From NCBI RefSeq assembly GCF_035594125.1, contig NC_087158.1:6064501-6128500 (forward strand): 64,000 nucleotides of DNA, given 5' to 3'. Each line of letters opens with the position of its first letter. Within the stretch, counting starts at the first letter, position 1. Below, in pieces: positions 25,984 to 38,659 of this stretch. The notes below the pieces were generated by a model, which had not been told where the DNA came from, made no database searches, and saw nothing but the letters and a program-made list of their open reading frames with translations. This DNA is from Scylla paramamosain. Lineage: Eukaryota > Arthropoda > Malacostraca > Decapoda > Portunidae. The translations under genes were made by a program, and so were the position numbers.

Positions 25984-27084
25984 GGTACCGAGATGCCAAA
26001 ATTCTAGGAAAACTCAGAGCAATTATATGATCAAAGAATATTATCAAAAAAGTTAATTTTAGCTTTTTTTTCGGACTGTTATGTACCAAACCCTAAAGTG
26101 CATCCAAAATATGATCAAATTAAACGATCTTACCAGAAATCTGTTTTTTTTTTTTATGTTTTTCAACATGTTAGGCACCAAAACGATAATTAATAACGAA
26201 CTCACTCTATATGGGAATCCAAAAAAAAGTTACTGAAAACGTGTCTTCTCAGTGTTTTACGTAGAAAAACGCTAAAACGGATGAAAAGCAACAAATATGA
26301 ACAAATAGAAAAAAAGTTACTAAAAAGGTACATTTTGAGTGTTTTTGAGCTTGTTACCTACAAAAAAACGGGAAAATTGATGCAAAACACTCTATTTTTG
26401 GAAACAAAAGGACATTGCAAGAAAAGTGTATAATGAGTGTTATATAGTTCAAAAGAACCACAAAACAAAAAACGCAAAATCTTGTGTATATGGAGAGGTT
26501 TCCTAGATACAAAAATGCTAAAACTCATGTAAAACACTCTTAATTGAGAAACAGAAAAACCTTAATAAATGCGTGTATTTTGAGTGATTTTCACATTCTT
26601 AGTTACCAAAACCCCAAATTGCATCCGAAAATAGATTTGTGAGAAAAAAATGACTTTACCAGAAAAGTGTCTTTTGAGTGTTTTTGAGCGTGATAAGCAA
26701 TAAAGCACTAAAAAGCATGGCAATCACATTACAATGGAAAGAAATGTATTTTTACCAAGAACTTGCCTTTAAGTGTTTTTGAGCTCCTTTTATACCAAAA
26801 CACTAAAACGCATGGAAAACACTCTATGGTGAAACCGAATAACTTTACCAAAAACATGTATTTTGAGTGATTTTGATCACGTTACTAATAAAAACGCTTA
26901 AATAAATGCAAAGAACACTATTTTTGGGAAACGAAAGGAGATTACGAGAAACGTGTTTTATGAGTGTTTTCCAGTTCATTAATTACCAAGAAGATAAAAG
27001 CCACAAATAACACTCATTATTGAGAAAAATAATAAATAAAAAAAAAATACAATATTTTTTTTTTCTTTCTTATTCATCTTCACA
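25984..27084 (+). repeat. Unit C
   Basis: AATAACGAACTCACTCTAT, CTTCTCAGTG and ACATTGCAAGAAAAGTGT. The M1 middle is deleted near 26,107 (GCATCCAAAATATGATC). Confidence 0.84.
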
Positions 27085-28186
27085 GGTACCGAAATGCCAA
27101 AATTCGGGCAAAATTCAGGAAATTATGTGAAATAAGAACATTATCAAAAATGTTAAATTTAGTTTTTTTTTTTTCCGGACTGTTATGTACCAAACCCATA
27201 AAGTCCATGCAAAGCCACCTACATGGGGAAATTAAACGTGTTTGCCAGAAAACGATCTTTTGAGTGTTTTCAGCATGTTAGGAACCAACACGATAAATAA
27301 CATGGAAGTCAGTCTACATGGGAATCCAAAACAAAATTACTAAAAACGTGTCTTTTCGGTGTTTTACGTAGAAAAACGATAAAACGGATGCTAACCAACC
27401 AATATGAAGAAATAAAATAACATTACCAAAAAGGTATATTTTGAGTGTTTTTTAAATTGTTACCTACAAAAAACGCGAAAATTCATGGAAAGCACTCTAT
27501 ATTAGGAAGGAAAAGGACATTACGAGAAACGTGTATAATGAGTGTTTTATAGTTTTAGAAGAACTGCAAGGCAATAAACGCAAAAACTCGTGTATATAGA
27601 GAAGTTTCTTACATTCCAAAATGCTGAAACTCTGGAACAACACTTTTAATTGAGAAACAGAACAATATTACTGAATGCGTGTATTTTGGGAGCTTTTCAC
27701 ATCCTTAGTTACAAAAACCCGAAATTGCATGCGAAACCAGCTTTATATGGGAAAAAAAATGACATTACCAGAAAAATGTCTTTTGAGTGTTTTTGAGCGT
27801 GTTAGGCAATAAAGCACTAAAAAGCAGGGCAATCACATTACATTGGAATAAAACCATTTTTTAATAAGAACTTGTCTTTAAGTGTATTTGACCTCCTTTT
27901 ATACCAAAACACTAAAATGCATGCAAAATACACTTAATGGTGAAACAGAATAACATTACCAAAAACATGTATTTTGAGTGTTTTTGATCATGTTACTAAT
28001 AAAAACGCTTAAATATATGCAAAGAACCTTATTTTTGGGAAATGAAAGGACATTACGAGAAACGTGTATCATAATTGTTTTTAAGTTCATTAAGTACGAA
28101 AAAGGTGAAAGCCACAAATTACACAATTGAGAAAAATAAATAAATAAAAAATCCTATTTTTTTTTTCATTCTTATTCTTTCTCACA
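27085..28186 (+). repeat. Unit D
   Basis: CACAGGTACCGAAATGCC, TGAAATAAGAACATT, GGAACCAACACGATAAATAA. Collinear with 11,690 and 19,680. Confidence 0.86.
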
Positions 28187-29795
28187 GGTAACGATGTGCC
28201 AAAATTCGGGCAAAGTTCAGGAAATTATATGAAATAAGAACATTATCAGAAAAAGTTAAATTTAGCTTTTTTATTCGAACTGTTATATACCAAACCCGTA
28301 AACTGCATCCAAAGCCACCTATATGTGGAAATTAAACGTCTTGGCCAGAAAACTGTCTTATGAGTGTTTTTCAGCATGTTAGGAACCAACACGATAAAAC
28401 CCAATGAAGTCAATCTATATGGGAATCGAAAACAAAATTACTGAAAACGTTTCTTTTCGGTGTTTTACGTGTAAAACGCTAAAACGGATGCAAACCAACC
28501 AAAATGAAAAAAAAAAAATAACATTACCAAACTCACCAGAACTCTATATAAGGAAAAAGAAAAGGACATAACGAGAAACGTGTATAATGAGTGTTTTATA
28601 GTTTCACCAGAATCACAAGGCAAAAAAACGCAAAAAATGGACTGTATGGAGAAGTTTCTAAGATACAAAATACTCATGAATAACACTCTTAATCAAGAAA
28701 CAGAACAACCTTCCTAAATGCGTGTATTTTGAGTGTTTTTTTTACATTCTTAGTTACCAAAACCCCAAATTCCATGCGAAACTAGCTTTATGTGGTAAAA
28801 AAAAATGACATTGTAAGAAAAGAGTCTTTGAGTGTTTTTGAGCGTGTTAGGCAATAAAACACTAAAAAGTGGGGCAATCACATTACATGGGAATAAAACC
28901 AACTTTTACGAAGAACTTGCCTTTTAGTGTTTTTGACACGCATTTATTAAGGTTGCTCTGTTTCTCAATTAAGTGTGTTATTCATGAGTTTCAGCATATA
29001 CACGAGTTTTTGCGTTTTTTGCCTTGTGTTTTTTTTGAACTGTAAAACATTCCTTATACATTTTTCTCGCAATGTCTGCATGTTTCCCAATATAGAGTGC
29101 TTTGTATCCATTTTCGCGTTTTTTTGTAGGTAACAAGCTCAAAAACACTAAAAATATACATTTTTGGTAATGTTTTTCTGCGTCTTGATATTGGTTGCTT
29201 TGTATCAGTTTTAGCGTTTTTCTTCGTAAAACACTGAGAAGACACGTTTTCAGTAATTTTCTTTTGGACTTCCACATACAGTGAGTTCCTTATTATTTAT
29301 CGTTTTGGTGCCTAACATGCTAAAAAAACACTGAAAAGACAGATTTCTGGTAAGGTCTTTAATTTCCTCATATGGGAGGCTTTCCATGTCTTTTCAGTGC
29401 TTTTTAGCGTGTTACGCAATAAAGCACTAAAAGCCAGGGCAATCATATTACATGGGAATAAAACGAAATTTTACCATGAACTGGCCTTTAAGTGTTTTTG
29501 AGCTCCTTACATACCAAAAACACTAAAACACATGCAAAATACATTTTATGGAGAAACAGAATAACATTACCAAATACATGTATTTTGAGTGTTTTTTATC
29601 ATTTTGTCTATAAAAAAACGCTTAAATACATGCAAAGAACCTTATCTTTGGAAAACTAAAGAACATTACGAGAAACGTGTATTATGAAAGATTTTTAAGT
29701 TGCTTCAGTACGAAAAAAGCTAAAACCCACAAATAACACTCTTTAGAAAAAAATAATAATAAATAAGGAAATAAAAAAAATGTGATATTTTTTTA
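28187..29795 (+). repeat. E/G chimeric unit carrying inverted segment I-4
   Basis: E head GGTAACGATGTGCC and ACACGATAAAACCCAATG. At about 28,527-28,545 the M3 sequence ACATTACCAAACTC breaks into a G-type M4 (CTATATAAGGAAAAAG, GGACATAACGAG). M5 to M7 follow, then segment I, then an A-type M6/M7 to M10 ending at a hairpin. Confidence 0.78.
28937..29388 (-). repeat. Inverted segment I-4
   Basis: Left breakpoint GTGTTTTTGA then CACGCATTTATTAAGG; right breakpoint TTTCCATG before TCTTTTCAGTG. The M5/M4 part has a small deletion (TTTCAGCATATACACGAG) shared with I-5 and I-6. Confidence 0.87.
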
Positions 29796-29823
29796 TTATT
29801 CATCTTCATAAGAAGATGAATAA
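29796..29823. repeat. 11-bp hairpin at a deletion junction
   Basis: TTATTCATCTT, loop CATAAG, AAGATGAATAA: perfect 11-bp arms. The left arm is the normal unit-end motif; the right arm is its complement. A further ATTCATCTTC follows, then M4 of another unit (AAAAGAACCACA). Confidence 0.9.
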
Positions 29824-30467
29824 CATTCATCTTCAAAAGAACCACACGGCAAAATAACACAAAATCTTGTGTATATGGAGAGGTTTCCAAAATACAAAAA
29901 AGGCTAAAACTCATGTATAACACTCCTAATTGAGAAACAGAAGAACCTTAATAAATGCGTGTATTTTGAGTGCTTTTCACATTCTTAGTTACCAAAACAC
30001 CAAATTGCATGCGAAAATAGATTTGTGGAAAAAAAATTGACTTTACCAGAAAAGTGTCTTTTGAGTGTTTTTCAGCGTGATAGGCAATAAAGCACTAAAA
30101 AGGAGGGCAATCTCATTACATTAGAGGAAAACGAATTTTTACCAAGAACTTGCCTTTAAGTGTTTTTGAGCTCCGTATATACCAAAACACTAAAACGCAT
30201 GCAAAACACTCTTTATGGTGAAACAGAATAACATTAACAAAAACATGTATTTTGAGTGTTTTTGATCATGTTACCAATAAAAACGCTTAAATAAATGCTA
30301 AGAACACTATTTTTGGGAAACGATAGGATATTACGAGAAACGTGTATTATGAGTGTTTTAAAGTTTATGAATTACCAAAAAGCTAAAAGCCACAAATAAC
30401 ACTCTTTATTGAGAAACAATAAATAAATAAAAAAATGCAATATTTTTTTTCTTTCTTATGCATCACA
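29824..30467 (+). repeat. C-like unit remnant (end of M4 to M10)
   Basis: Begins abruptly in AAAAGAACCACACGGC and continues with C-like M5 (GGAGAGGTTTCC, ACTCATGTATAACACTCC) through M10. It has no head or M1-M3. Confidence 0.8.
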
Positions 30468-31574
30468 GGTACCGAAATCCCAAAATTCGGGCAAAATTCA
30501 GGAAATTATGTGAAATAAAAACATTATTGAAAAAGTTAAATTTAGGTTTTTTTTCGGACTGTTATGTACCAAGCCCCTAAAGTGCATGCAAAACCACCTA
30601 TATGGGGAAATTAAACGTCTTTGACACAAAATGGTCTTATGAGTGTTTTTCATTATGTTAGGAACCAACACCGTAAATAACATGGAAGTCAATCTATATG
30701 GGAATCCAAAACGAAATTAATAAAACATGTCTTTTCGGTGTTTTACGTAGAAAAAAGCTAAAACGGATACAAGCCAACCAATATGAAGAAATAAAATAAC
30801 ATTTCTAAAAAAGGTATATTTTGAGTGTTTTTGAAATTGTTACCTACAAAAAACGCGAAAATAGATGGAAAGCACTCTATATAGGGAAGCAAAATGACAC
30901 TACCAAAAACGTGTATAATGAGTGTTTTATAGTTTCACAAGAACTACAAGGCAAAAAAACGCAAAAACTTGTGTATATAGAGAAGTTTCTTACATTCCAA
31001 AATGTTGAAACTCTGGAACAACACTCTTAATTGATAAACGGAACAATCTTTCTAAATGCGTGTATTTTGAGTGCTTTTCACATCCTTAGTTACCAAAACC
31101 CCAAATTGCATGAGAAACCAGCTTTATGTAGGAAAATAATGACATTACCAGAAAATTGTCTTTTGAATGTTTTTGAGCTTTTTAGGCAATAAAGCACTAA
31201 AAAGCAGGGCAATCACATAACATTGGAATAAAACCAATTTTTAACAAGAACTTGCCTTTATGTGTATTTGAGCTCCTTATATACCAAAACAGTAAAATGC
31301 ATGCAAAATACACTTTACGGTGAAACTGAATAACATTACCAAAAACATATATTTTGAGTGTTTTTGATCATGTTACCAATAAAAACGCTTAAATACATGC
31401 AAAGAACCCTATTTTTGGGAAATAAAAGGACATTATGAGAAATGTGTATTATGAGTGTTTTTAAGTTCATTAAGTACGAAAAAGCTAAAATCCACAAATT
31501 ACACTCTTTATTGAGAAAAAATAAATAAAAATAAAAAAACACGATTTTTTTTTTCATTCTTATTCATCTTTACA
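30468..31574 (+). repeat. Unit D
   Basis: CACAGGTACCGAAATCCC, TGAAATAAAAACATT and GGAACCAACACCGTAAATAA. Confidence 0.85.
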
Positions 31575-33388
31575 GGAAACAAGGTGCCAAAATTCGGGCA
31601 AAGTTCAGGAAAGTATATGAAATAAGAACATTATCAAAAAAGTTAAATTTAACTTTTTTTTCGGACTGTTATGTACCAAACCCCTAAAGTGCATGGAAAG
31701 CCACCTACATGGGGAAAATAAACGTGTTTGCCAGAAAACTGTCTTATGAGTGTTTTTCAGCATGGTAGGAACCAACACGATAAAACCCAAGGAAGTCAAT
31801 CTATATGGGAATCCAAAACAAAATTACTGAAAACGTGTCTTTTCGGTGTTTTACGTAGAAAACGCTATAACGGATGGAAACCAACCAAAATGAAGAAATA
31901 GAATAACATTACCAAAAAGGTATATTTTAAGTGTTTTTGAAATTACCTACAAAAAACGCGAAAATGGAAAATGGAAAGAACTCTATATTGGGAAGGAATA
32001 GGCACCAAAAAGCTTGTTAGGCACAAAAACGATAAATAATATGAAAGTCACTCTATATGGAAATCCATAGCAAAATTAGTGGAAACGTGAATTTTAAAAG
32101 ATTTACGTAGAAAAACGCTAAAACGGATGCAAAGCAACCAATATGAAGAAATAGAATAACATTACCAAAAAAGTATATTCTGTGTGTTTTTGAGCTTGTT
32201 ACATAAAAAGAAACGCGAAAATGGATGCAAAGCGGTTTATATAAGGAAAAAAAAAGGACATAACGAGAAACCTCTATAATGAAGAAACAGAACAACCTTA
32301 TTAAATGCGTGTATTTTGAGTGTTTTTTTACATTCTTAGTTACCAAAACCCCAAATTCCATGCGAAACTAGCTTTATGTGGGAAAAAAATGACATTGCCA
32401 GAAAAGTGTCATTGAGTGTTTTTTTAACGTGTTAGGCAATAAAGCACTAAAAAGCAGGGCAATCACATTATATGGGAATAAAACCTACTTTTACGAAGAT
32501 CTTCCCTTTTAGTGTTTTTGACACGGATTTAGAAAGGTTGCTCTGTTTCTCAATTAAGAGTGTTATTCATCAGTTTCAGCATATACACGAGTTTTTACGT
32601 TTTTTGCCTTGTATTTTTTGTTTTTTTTGAACCATAAAAAATTCCTTATACATTATTCTCGCAATGTCTCTTTGTTTCCCAATATAGAGTGCTTTGTATC
32701 AATTTTCGCGTTTTTATGTAGGTAACAAGCTCAAAAACACTCAAAATATACATTTTTGGTAATGTTTTTCTGCGTCTTCATATTGGTTGGTTTGTATCAG
32801 TTTTAGCGTTTTTCTACGTAAAACACTGAGAAGACACGTTTTCAGTAATTTTCTTTTGGATTCCCACATAGAGTGAGTTCCTTATTATTTATCGTTTTGG
32901 TGCCTAACATGCTGAAAAACACTCAAAAGACAGATTTCTGATAAGGTCTTTAATATCTTCATATGGGAGGCTTTCCATGTCTTTTCAGTGTTTTTGAGCG
33001 TGTTACGCAATAAAGCACTAAAACAAGGGCAATCACATTACATGGGAATAAAACCAAATTTTACCAAGAACTTGCCATTAAGTGTTTTTGAGCTCCTTAC
33101 ATACCAAAAACGCTAAAACGCATGCAAAATACATTTTATGGAGAAACAGAATAACATCACCAAATACATGTATTTTTTGTGTTTTTGATCATATTATCTA
33201 AAAAAAAAACGCTTAAATACATGCAAAGAACCTTATGTTTGGAAAACGAAAGAACATTACGGGAAACGTGTATTATGAGTGATTTTTTAGTTGCTTCAAT
33301 ACCAATAAAGCTAAAACCCACAAATAACACTCTTTAGAAAAAAAAAAATCAAAATGGGATTTTTTTTTTTTTGTTATTCATCTTCATA
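31575..33388 (+). repeat. E/G chimeric unit carrying inverted segment I-5
   Basis: E head (GGAAACAAGGTGCC, ACACGATAAAACCCAAGG) joined at about 32,000 through GGCACCAAAAAGCTTGTTAG to G-type M2 (ATATGAAAGTCACTC). A second deletion at about 32,280 joins M4 directly to M5 (CCTCTATAATGAAGAAACAG). Segment I follows M7. Confidence 0.8.
32522..32979 (-). repeat. Inverted segment I-5
   Basis: CACGGATTTAGAAAGG at the left edge and TTTCCATG at the right edge. Carries the same M5/M4 deletion (TTTCAGCATATACACGAG) as I-4 and I-6. Confidence 0.87.
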
Positions 33389-34449
33389 GGTACCAAGATG
33401 CCAAAATTTTGCCAAATTTAGGAAATTTATGTGTAAAAAAGAACATTATCATAAAAGTTAATTAGAGCTTTTTTTTTTGGATTGTTATGTACCAAACCCT
33501 AAATTGCATACAAAGCCACCTATATAGGGAAGTTAAACAACTTTACCAGTAACCTGTCTTTTCAGTGTTTTTCAGCATGTTAGGCACCAAAACGATAAAT
33601 AATATGGAAATCAGTCATTATGTGAATCCAAAACAAAATTACTGAAATCGTGTCTTTTTAGTGTTTTACGTAGAAAAACGCTAAAGAAATAGAATAACAT
33701 TACCTAAAAGATATATTTTTAGTGTTTTTGAGCTTGTTACCTACAAAAAAATGCAAAAATGGATGTAAAGCACTCTATATTAGGAAACAAAAGGACATTA
33801 CGAGAAATGTGTATAATGAGTGTTTTATAGTTTTAAAAGAACCACAAGGCAATAAACGCAAAAACTCCTGTATATAGAGAAATTTCTTACATAACAAAAT
33901 GAATAAATGCATAAATAACACTTTTAATTGGTAAACAGAACTACCTTACCAAATAGTGTATTTTGAGTGTTTTTCACATTCTTAGTTACGAAAATGCCAA
34001 ATTACATACGAAACTAGCTTCATGTGGGAAAAAAAAATGACATTACTAGAAAAGTGTCTTTTTAATGTTTTTGAGCATAATATGCAACAAAGCACAAAAA
34101 CAGAAGGATCACATTACATAGGAATAAAACCAACTTTTACTAAGAATTTGCCTTTAAGTGTTTTTAACTCCTTATATACCAAACCGCTAAAACGCATGCA
34201 AAACAAACTTTATGGAAAAACAGAATAACATTACCAAAAACATGCATGAGTGTTTTTGATCATGTTATTTATGAAAACGCTTAAGTACATGCAAAGAACA
34301 TTATGTTTGGGAAACAAAAGGACATTACGAGAAACGTGTATTATGAGTGGGTTTTTTTTAAGTTCCTTAAGTACCAAAAATCTAAAACTTACAAATAATA
34401 CTCTTTATTGAAAAAAAAAATATTTTTTTTTTTGTTATTCATCTTTATA
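33389..34449 (+). repeat. Unit A
   Basis: CCTATATAGGGAAGTTAAAC and ATGTGAATCC. M3 is shortened at about 33,684 where ACGCTAAAG joins AAATAGAATAAC. Confidence 0.85.
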
Positions 34450-35564
34450 GGTACCGAGATGCCAAAATTCTGGGAAAATTCAGGGCAATTATGTGATAAA
34501 AGAATATTATAAAAAAAAGTTAATTTCAGCTTTTTTTTTGGGACTGTTATGTACCAAACAATAAATGCATGGAAAGCCTCCAATATGAGGAAATTAAACG
34601 ACCTTACCAGAAATCTGTGTTTTGAGTGTTTTTTAGCATGTTAGGCACCAAAACGATATATAATAAGGAACTCACTCTATATGGGAATCCAAAACAAAGT
34701 TGCTGAAAACGTGTTTTCTCAGTGTTTTACGTAGAAAAACGTTAAAACCAATGGAAACTAACCAATATGAAGAAATAGGAAAACGTTACCAAAAAAGTAT
34801 ATTTTTAGTGTTTTTGAGCTTTTTCCTACAAAAAACTTGAAAATTGATGCAAAGCCCTCTATATTGGGAAAGAAAAGGACATTGCAAGAAAACTGTATAA
34901 TGAGTATTTTATAGTTCAAAAGAACCACAAAGAAAAAAACGCAAAAATTCTTGTATATCGAGAGATTTCCTAGATATCAAAATGCTGAAACTCATGAATA
35001 ACACTCTTAATTGAGAAACAGAACAACCTTACTAAATGCGTGAATTTTGAGAGCTTTTCACATTCTTAGTTACCAAAACCCGAAATTGCATGCGAAACCA
35101 CGTTTATGTGAGAAAAAAATGACATTACCAGAAAAGTGTCTTTTAAGTGTTTTTGAGCATGATAGACAAAGCACTAAAAAGCAGGGCAATCAAATTACAT
35201 TGTAATAACACCAATTTATATCAAAAACTTGCCTTTAAGTGTTTTTTTAGCTCCTTATATACAAAACTGCTAAAACGCATGGAAAACACTCTTTATGGAG
35301 AAATAGAATACCATTACTAAAAAACATGTATTTTCAAAGTTTTTGATTATGTTATCTATAAAAAACGCTTAAATACATGCAAAGAACATTATGTTTGGGA
35401 AACAAAAAAACATTACGAGAAACGTGTATTATCAGTGTTTTTTTAAGTTCCTTAAGTACCAGAAAGCTAAAACCGACAAATAACACTCTTTATTTAGAAG
35501 ATAAAAAAATAAAAAAATAAAAAAAATAGGATTTTTTTTTTTTTTTTTGTTATTCATCTTCATA
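34450..35564 (+). repeat. Unit C
   Basis: GACCTTACCAGAAATCTG, AATAAGGAACTCACTCTAT and ACATTGCAAGAAAA. Ends in a long A-rich then T-rich tract at about 35,498-35,548. Confidence 0.84.
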
Positions 35565-36645
35565 AGTACCGAGGTGCCAAAATTCTGGGAAAATTCAGGG
35601 CAATCATATGATAAAACAATATTATCAAAAAAGTTAATATCAGCTTTTTTTCGGACTGTTATGTACCAAACCCTAAAATGCATGCAAAGCCTCTTATATG
35701 AAATTAAACGACCTTGCCTGAAATCTGTGTTTTCAGTGTTTTTTTTAACATGTTAGGCACAAAAACGATAAATAATAAGGAAATCACTCTATATGGGAAT
35801 AAAAAGCAAAGTTACTGAAAACAGTGTCTTCTCAGTGTTTTACATAGAAAAACGCTAAAACCGATGCAAAGCAACCAATATCAAGAAATAGAAAAACGTT
35901 ACTAAAAAGGTATATTTTGAGTGTTTTTGAGCTTGCTACCTACAAAAAACGCGAAAATTGATGAAAAGCACTTTATATTGGGAAACAAAAGGACATTGCA
36001 AGAAAAGTGTGTAATGAGTGTTTTGTAGTTCAAAAGAACCACAAGGCAAAAAACGCAAAGTCTCGTGTATATGAAGAGGTTTCCTAGATACCAAAATGCT
36101 AAAACTCATGTATAATATTCTTAATTGGGAAACAGAACAACCTTACTAAATGCCTGTATTTTGAGTGATTTTCACATTCTTAGTTACCAAAACCCCAAAT
36201 TGCATGCGAAAATAGATTTGTGGAAAAGTGTCTTTTGAGTGTTTTTGAGCGTGATAAGCAATAAAGCACTAAAAAGCAGGGCAATCACATTACATTGCAA
36301 GAAAAAAACATTTTTACCAAGAACTTGCCTTTAAGCGTTTTTGAGCTCCTTTTATACCAAAACACTAAAACGCTTGCAAAACACACTTTATGGTGAAATA
36401 TAATAACATTACCAAAAACATGTATTTTGAGTGTTTTTGATCATGTTGCCAATAAAAACGCTTAAATACATGCAAACAACACTATTTTTGGGAAACGAAA
36501 GGAGATTACGAGAAACGTGTATTATGAGTGTTTTTAAGTTCATTAATTACCAAAAAGCTAAAAGCCACAAATAACACTCTTTATTGAGAAACAATAAATA
36601 AATAAAAAAAAATACGATATTTTTTTTTTCTTATTCATCTTCACA
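35565..36645 (+). repeat. Unit C
   Basis: Second adjacent C unit (AGTACCGAGGTGCC head, AATAAGGAAATCACTCTAT, ACATTGCAAGAAAAGTGT). M6 is shortened at about 36,223 (GATTTGTGGAAAAGTG). Confidence 0.84.
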
Positions 36646-37737
36646 GATACCGATATGCCAAATTTCGGGCAAAATTTAGGAAATTATGTGAAATAATAAC
36701 ATTATCAAAAAAGTTAAATTTAGCTTTTTTTTGGACTGTTATTTACCAAACCCGTAAAGTGCATGCAAAGCCACCTATAGGGGTAAATTAAACGTCTTTG
36801 CCAGAAAACGGTCTTCTCAGGGTTTTTCAGCATCTTAGAGACCAACACGATAAATAACATGGACGTCAATCTATATGGGAATCCAAAACAAAATTACTAA
36901 AAACGTGTCTTTTCCGTGTTTTACGTAGAAAAGCGCTAAAACGGATGCAAACCATCCAATATGAAGAAATATAATAACATTACCAAAAGGTATATTTTGA
37001 GTGTTTTTTTTTAATTCTTACCTACAGAAAACGCGAAAATGGATGAAAAGTACTCTATATTAGCAAGGAAAAGGACATTACGAGAAACGTTTATAATGAG
37101 TGTTTTATAGTTTCAAAAGAACTACAAGGAAAAAAACGTAAAAATTCGTGTATATAGAGAACTTTCTTACATTCTAAGATGCTTAAACTCTGGAACAACA
37201 CTTTTAATTGAGAAACAGAACAATCTTACTAAGTGCGTTTATTTTGAGTGCTTTTCACATTCTTAGTTACCAAAACCCCAAATTGCATACGAAACCATCT
37301 TTATGTGGGAAAAAATGACATTACCAGAAAAAATATCTTTTGAGTGTTTTTGAGCGTGTTAGGCAATAAAGTACTAAAAACCAGGATAAACACATTACAT
37401 TGGAATAAAACCAATTTTTAAAAAGAACATGCCTTTAAGTGTTTTTTAGCTCCTTATATACCAAAACACTAAAACGCATATAAAATACACTTTATGGTGA
37501 AACAGAAGAACATTACCAAAAACGTGTATTTTGAGTGTTTTTGATCAGGTTACCAATAAAAACGCTTAAATACATGCAAAGAACCCTATTTTTGGGAAAC
37601 GAAAGGACATTACGAGAAACGTGTATTTTTAAGTTCCTTAAGTACCAAAAAAGCTAAAACCCACAAATAACACTCTTTATAGAGAAAAAAAAGAAAAGAA
37701 AATATGTATTTTTTTTTTTTGGTTATTCATCTTCATA
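36646..37737 (+). repeat. Unit D
   Basis: CACAGATACCGATATGCC, TGAAATAATAACATT, AAACGTCTTTGCCAG and GAGACCAACACGATAAATAA. Confidence 0.85.
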
Positions 37738-38659
37738 GGTATTAAGATGCCAAAATTCTGGCAATATTTTTTGGGAATCGAAAACAAAATTACTGAAAAA
37801 GTGTCTTTTCGGTGTTTTACGTAGAAAAACGCTAAAACAGATGAAAACCAACCAATATGAAGAAATAGAATAACATTAACAAAGAGATATATTTTGGGTG
37901 TTTTTAAGGTTTTTACCTATAAAAACCGCGAAAATGGATGCAAAACACTCCTTATTGGAAAAGAAAAGGACATTACGAGAAACATGTATAATAAGTGTCT
38001 TATTATTTTCGGGGAAAAGAACTTGTGGTTCACAAGAACCACAAGGCAAAACATGCAAAAACTCGTGTATATAAAGAAGTTTCTTAGATACCAAAATGCT
38101 GAAACTCATGAATAAAAATCTTAATTGAGAATCAGAACAACATTACCAAATGCGTGTATTTTGAGTGTTTTTTCACATTCTTAGTTAGCAAAACCCTAAA
38201 TAGAATGCAAAACTAGCTTTATGTGGGAAAAAAATGACATTACCAGAAATGTTTTCTGAGTGTTTTTGAGCGTGTTAGGCAATAAAGCACTAAAAAGTAT
38301 ATAATCGTATTACATTGGAATAAAACTAACTTTTACCAAAAACTAGCCTTTAAGTGTTTTTTCAGCTCCTTACATAGCAAATCGCTAAAACGCATGCAAA
38401 ACACTCCTTTATGGAGAAGCAGAATAACATTACCAAAAACAAGTGTTTTTGAGTGTTTTTTTTTTTTATCATGTTACCTATAAAAACGCTTAAATACATG
38501 CAAAGATCCCTATATTTGGGAAATGAAAGGACATTACGAGAAATGTGTATTATAAATATTTTTAAGTTTCTTAAGTACCAAAACGTTAAAACCTACAAAT
38601 AACTATCTTTATAGAGAAAAAAAAATAGCATTTTTATTTTTTTGTTATTGATTTTCATA
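37738..38659 (+). repeat. Short F unit, 922 bp, with hairpin M4
   Basis: Head-to-M2 fusion at GGCAATATTTTTTGGGAATC. M4 carries the CTTATTATTTTCGGGG insertion and a perfect 10-bp hairpin at 38,022-38,045. Confidence 0.86.
38022..38045. repeat. F-type M4 hairpin
   Basis: CTTGTGGTTC, loop ACAA, GAACCACAAG. Non-F units keep only the right half (CACAAGAACCACAAGGC), so the left arm is an added inverted copy. Confidence 0.9.

Larger units (their letters stand above)
23369..29388 (+). repeat. Super-repeat S3 (A-B-C-D-E/G-I)
   Basis: Order: A 23803, B 24872, C 25984, D 27085, then E fused to the back half of G before segment I. The F unit is absent, which explains the shorter length of about 6.0 kb. 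Confidence 0.82.
29389..32979 (+). repeat. Shortened super-repeat S4 (C fragment-D-E/G-I)
   Basis: Only about 3.6 kb. After the I-bearing unit the A and B units and the front of C are missing. The array passes through a hairpin at 29,796 into the back of a C-like unit, then D 30468, E/G 31575 and segment I. Confidence 0.78.
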
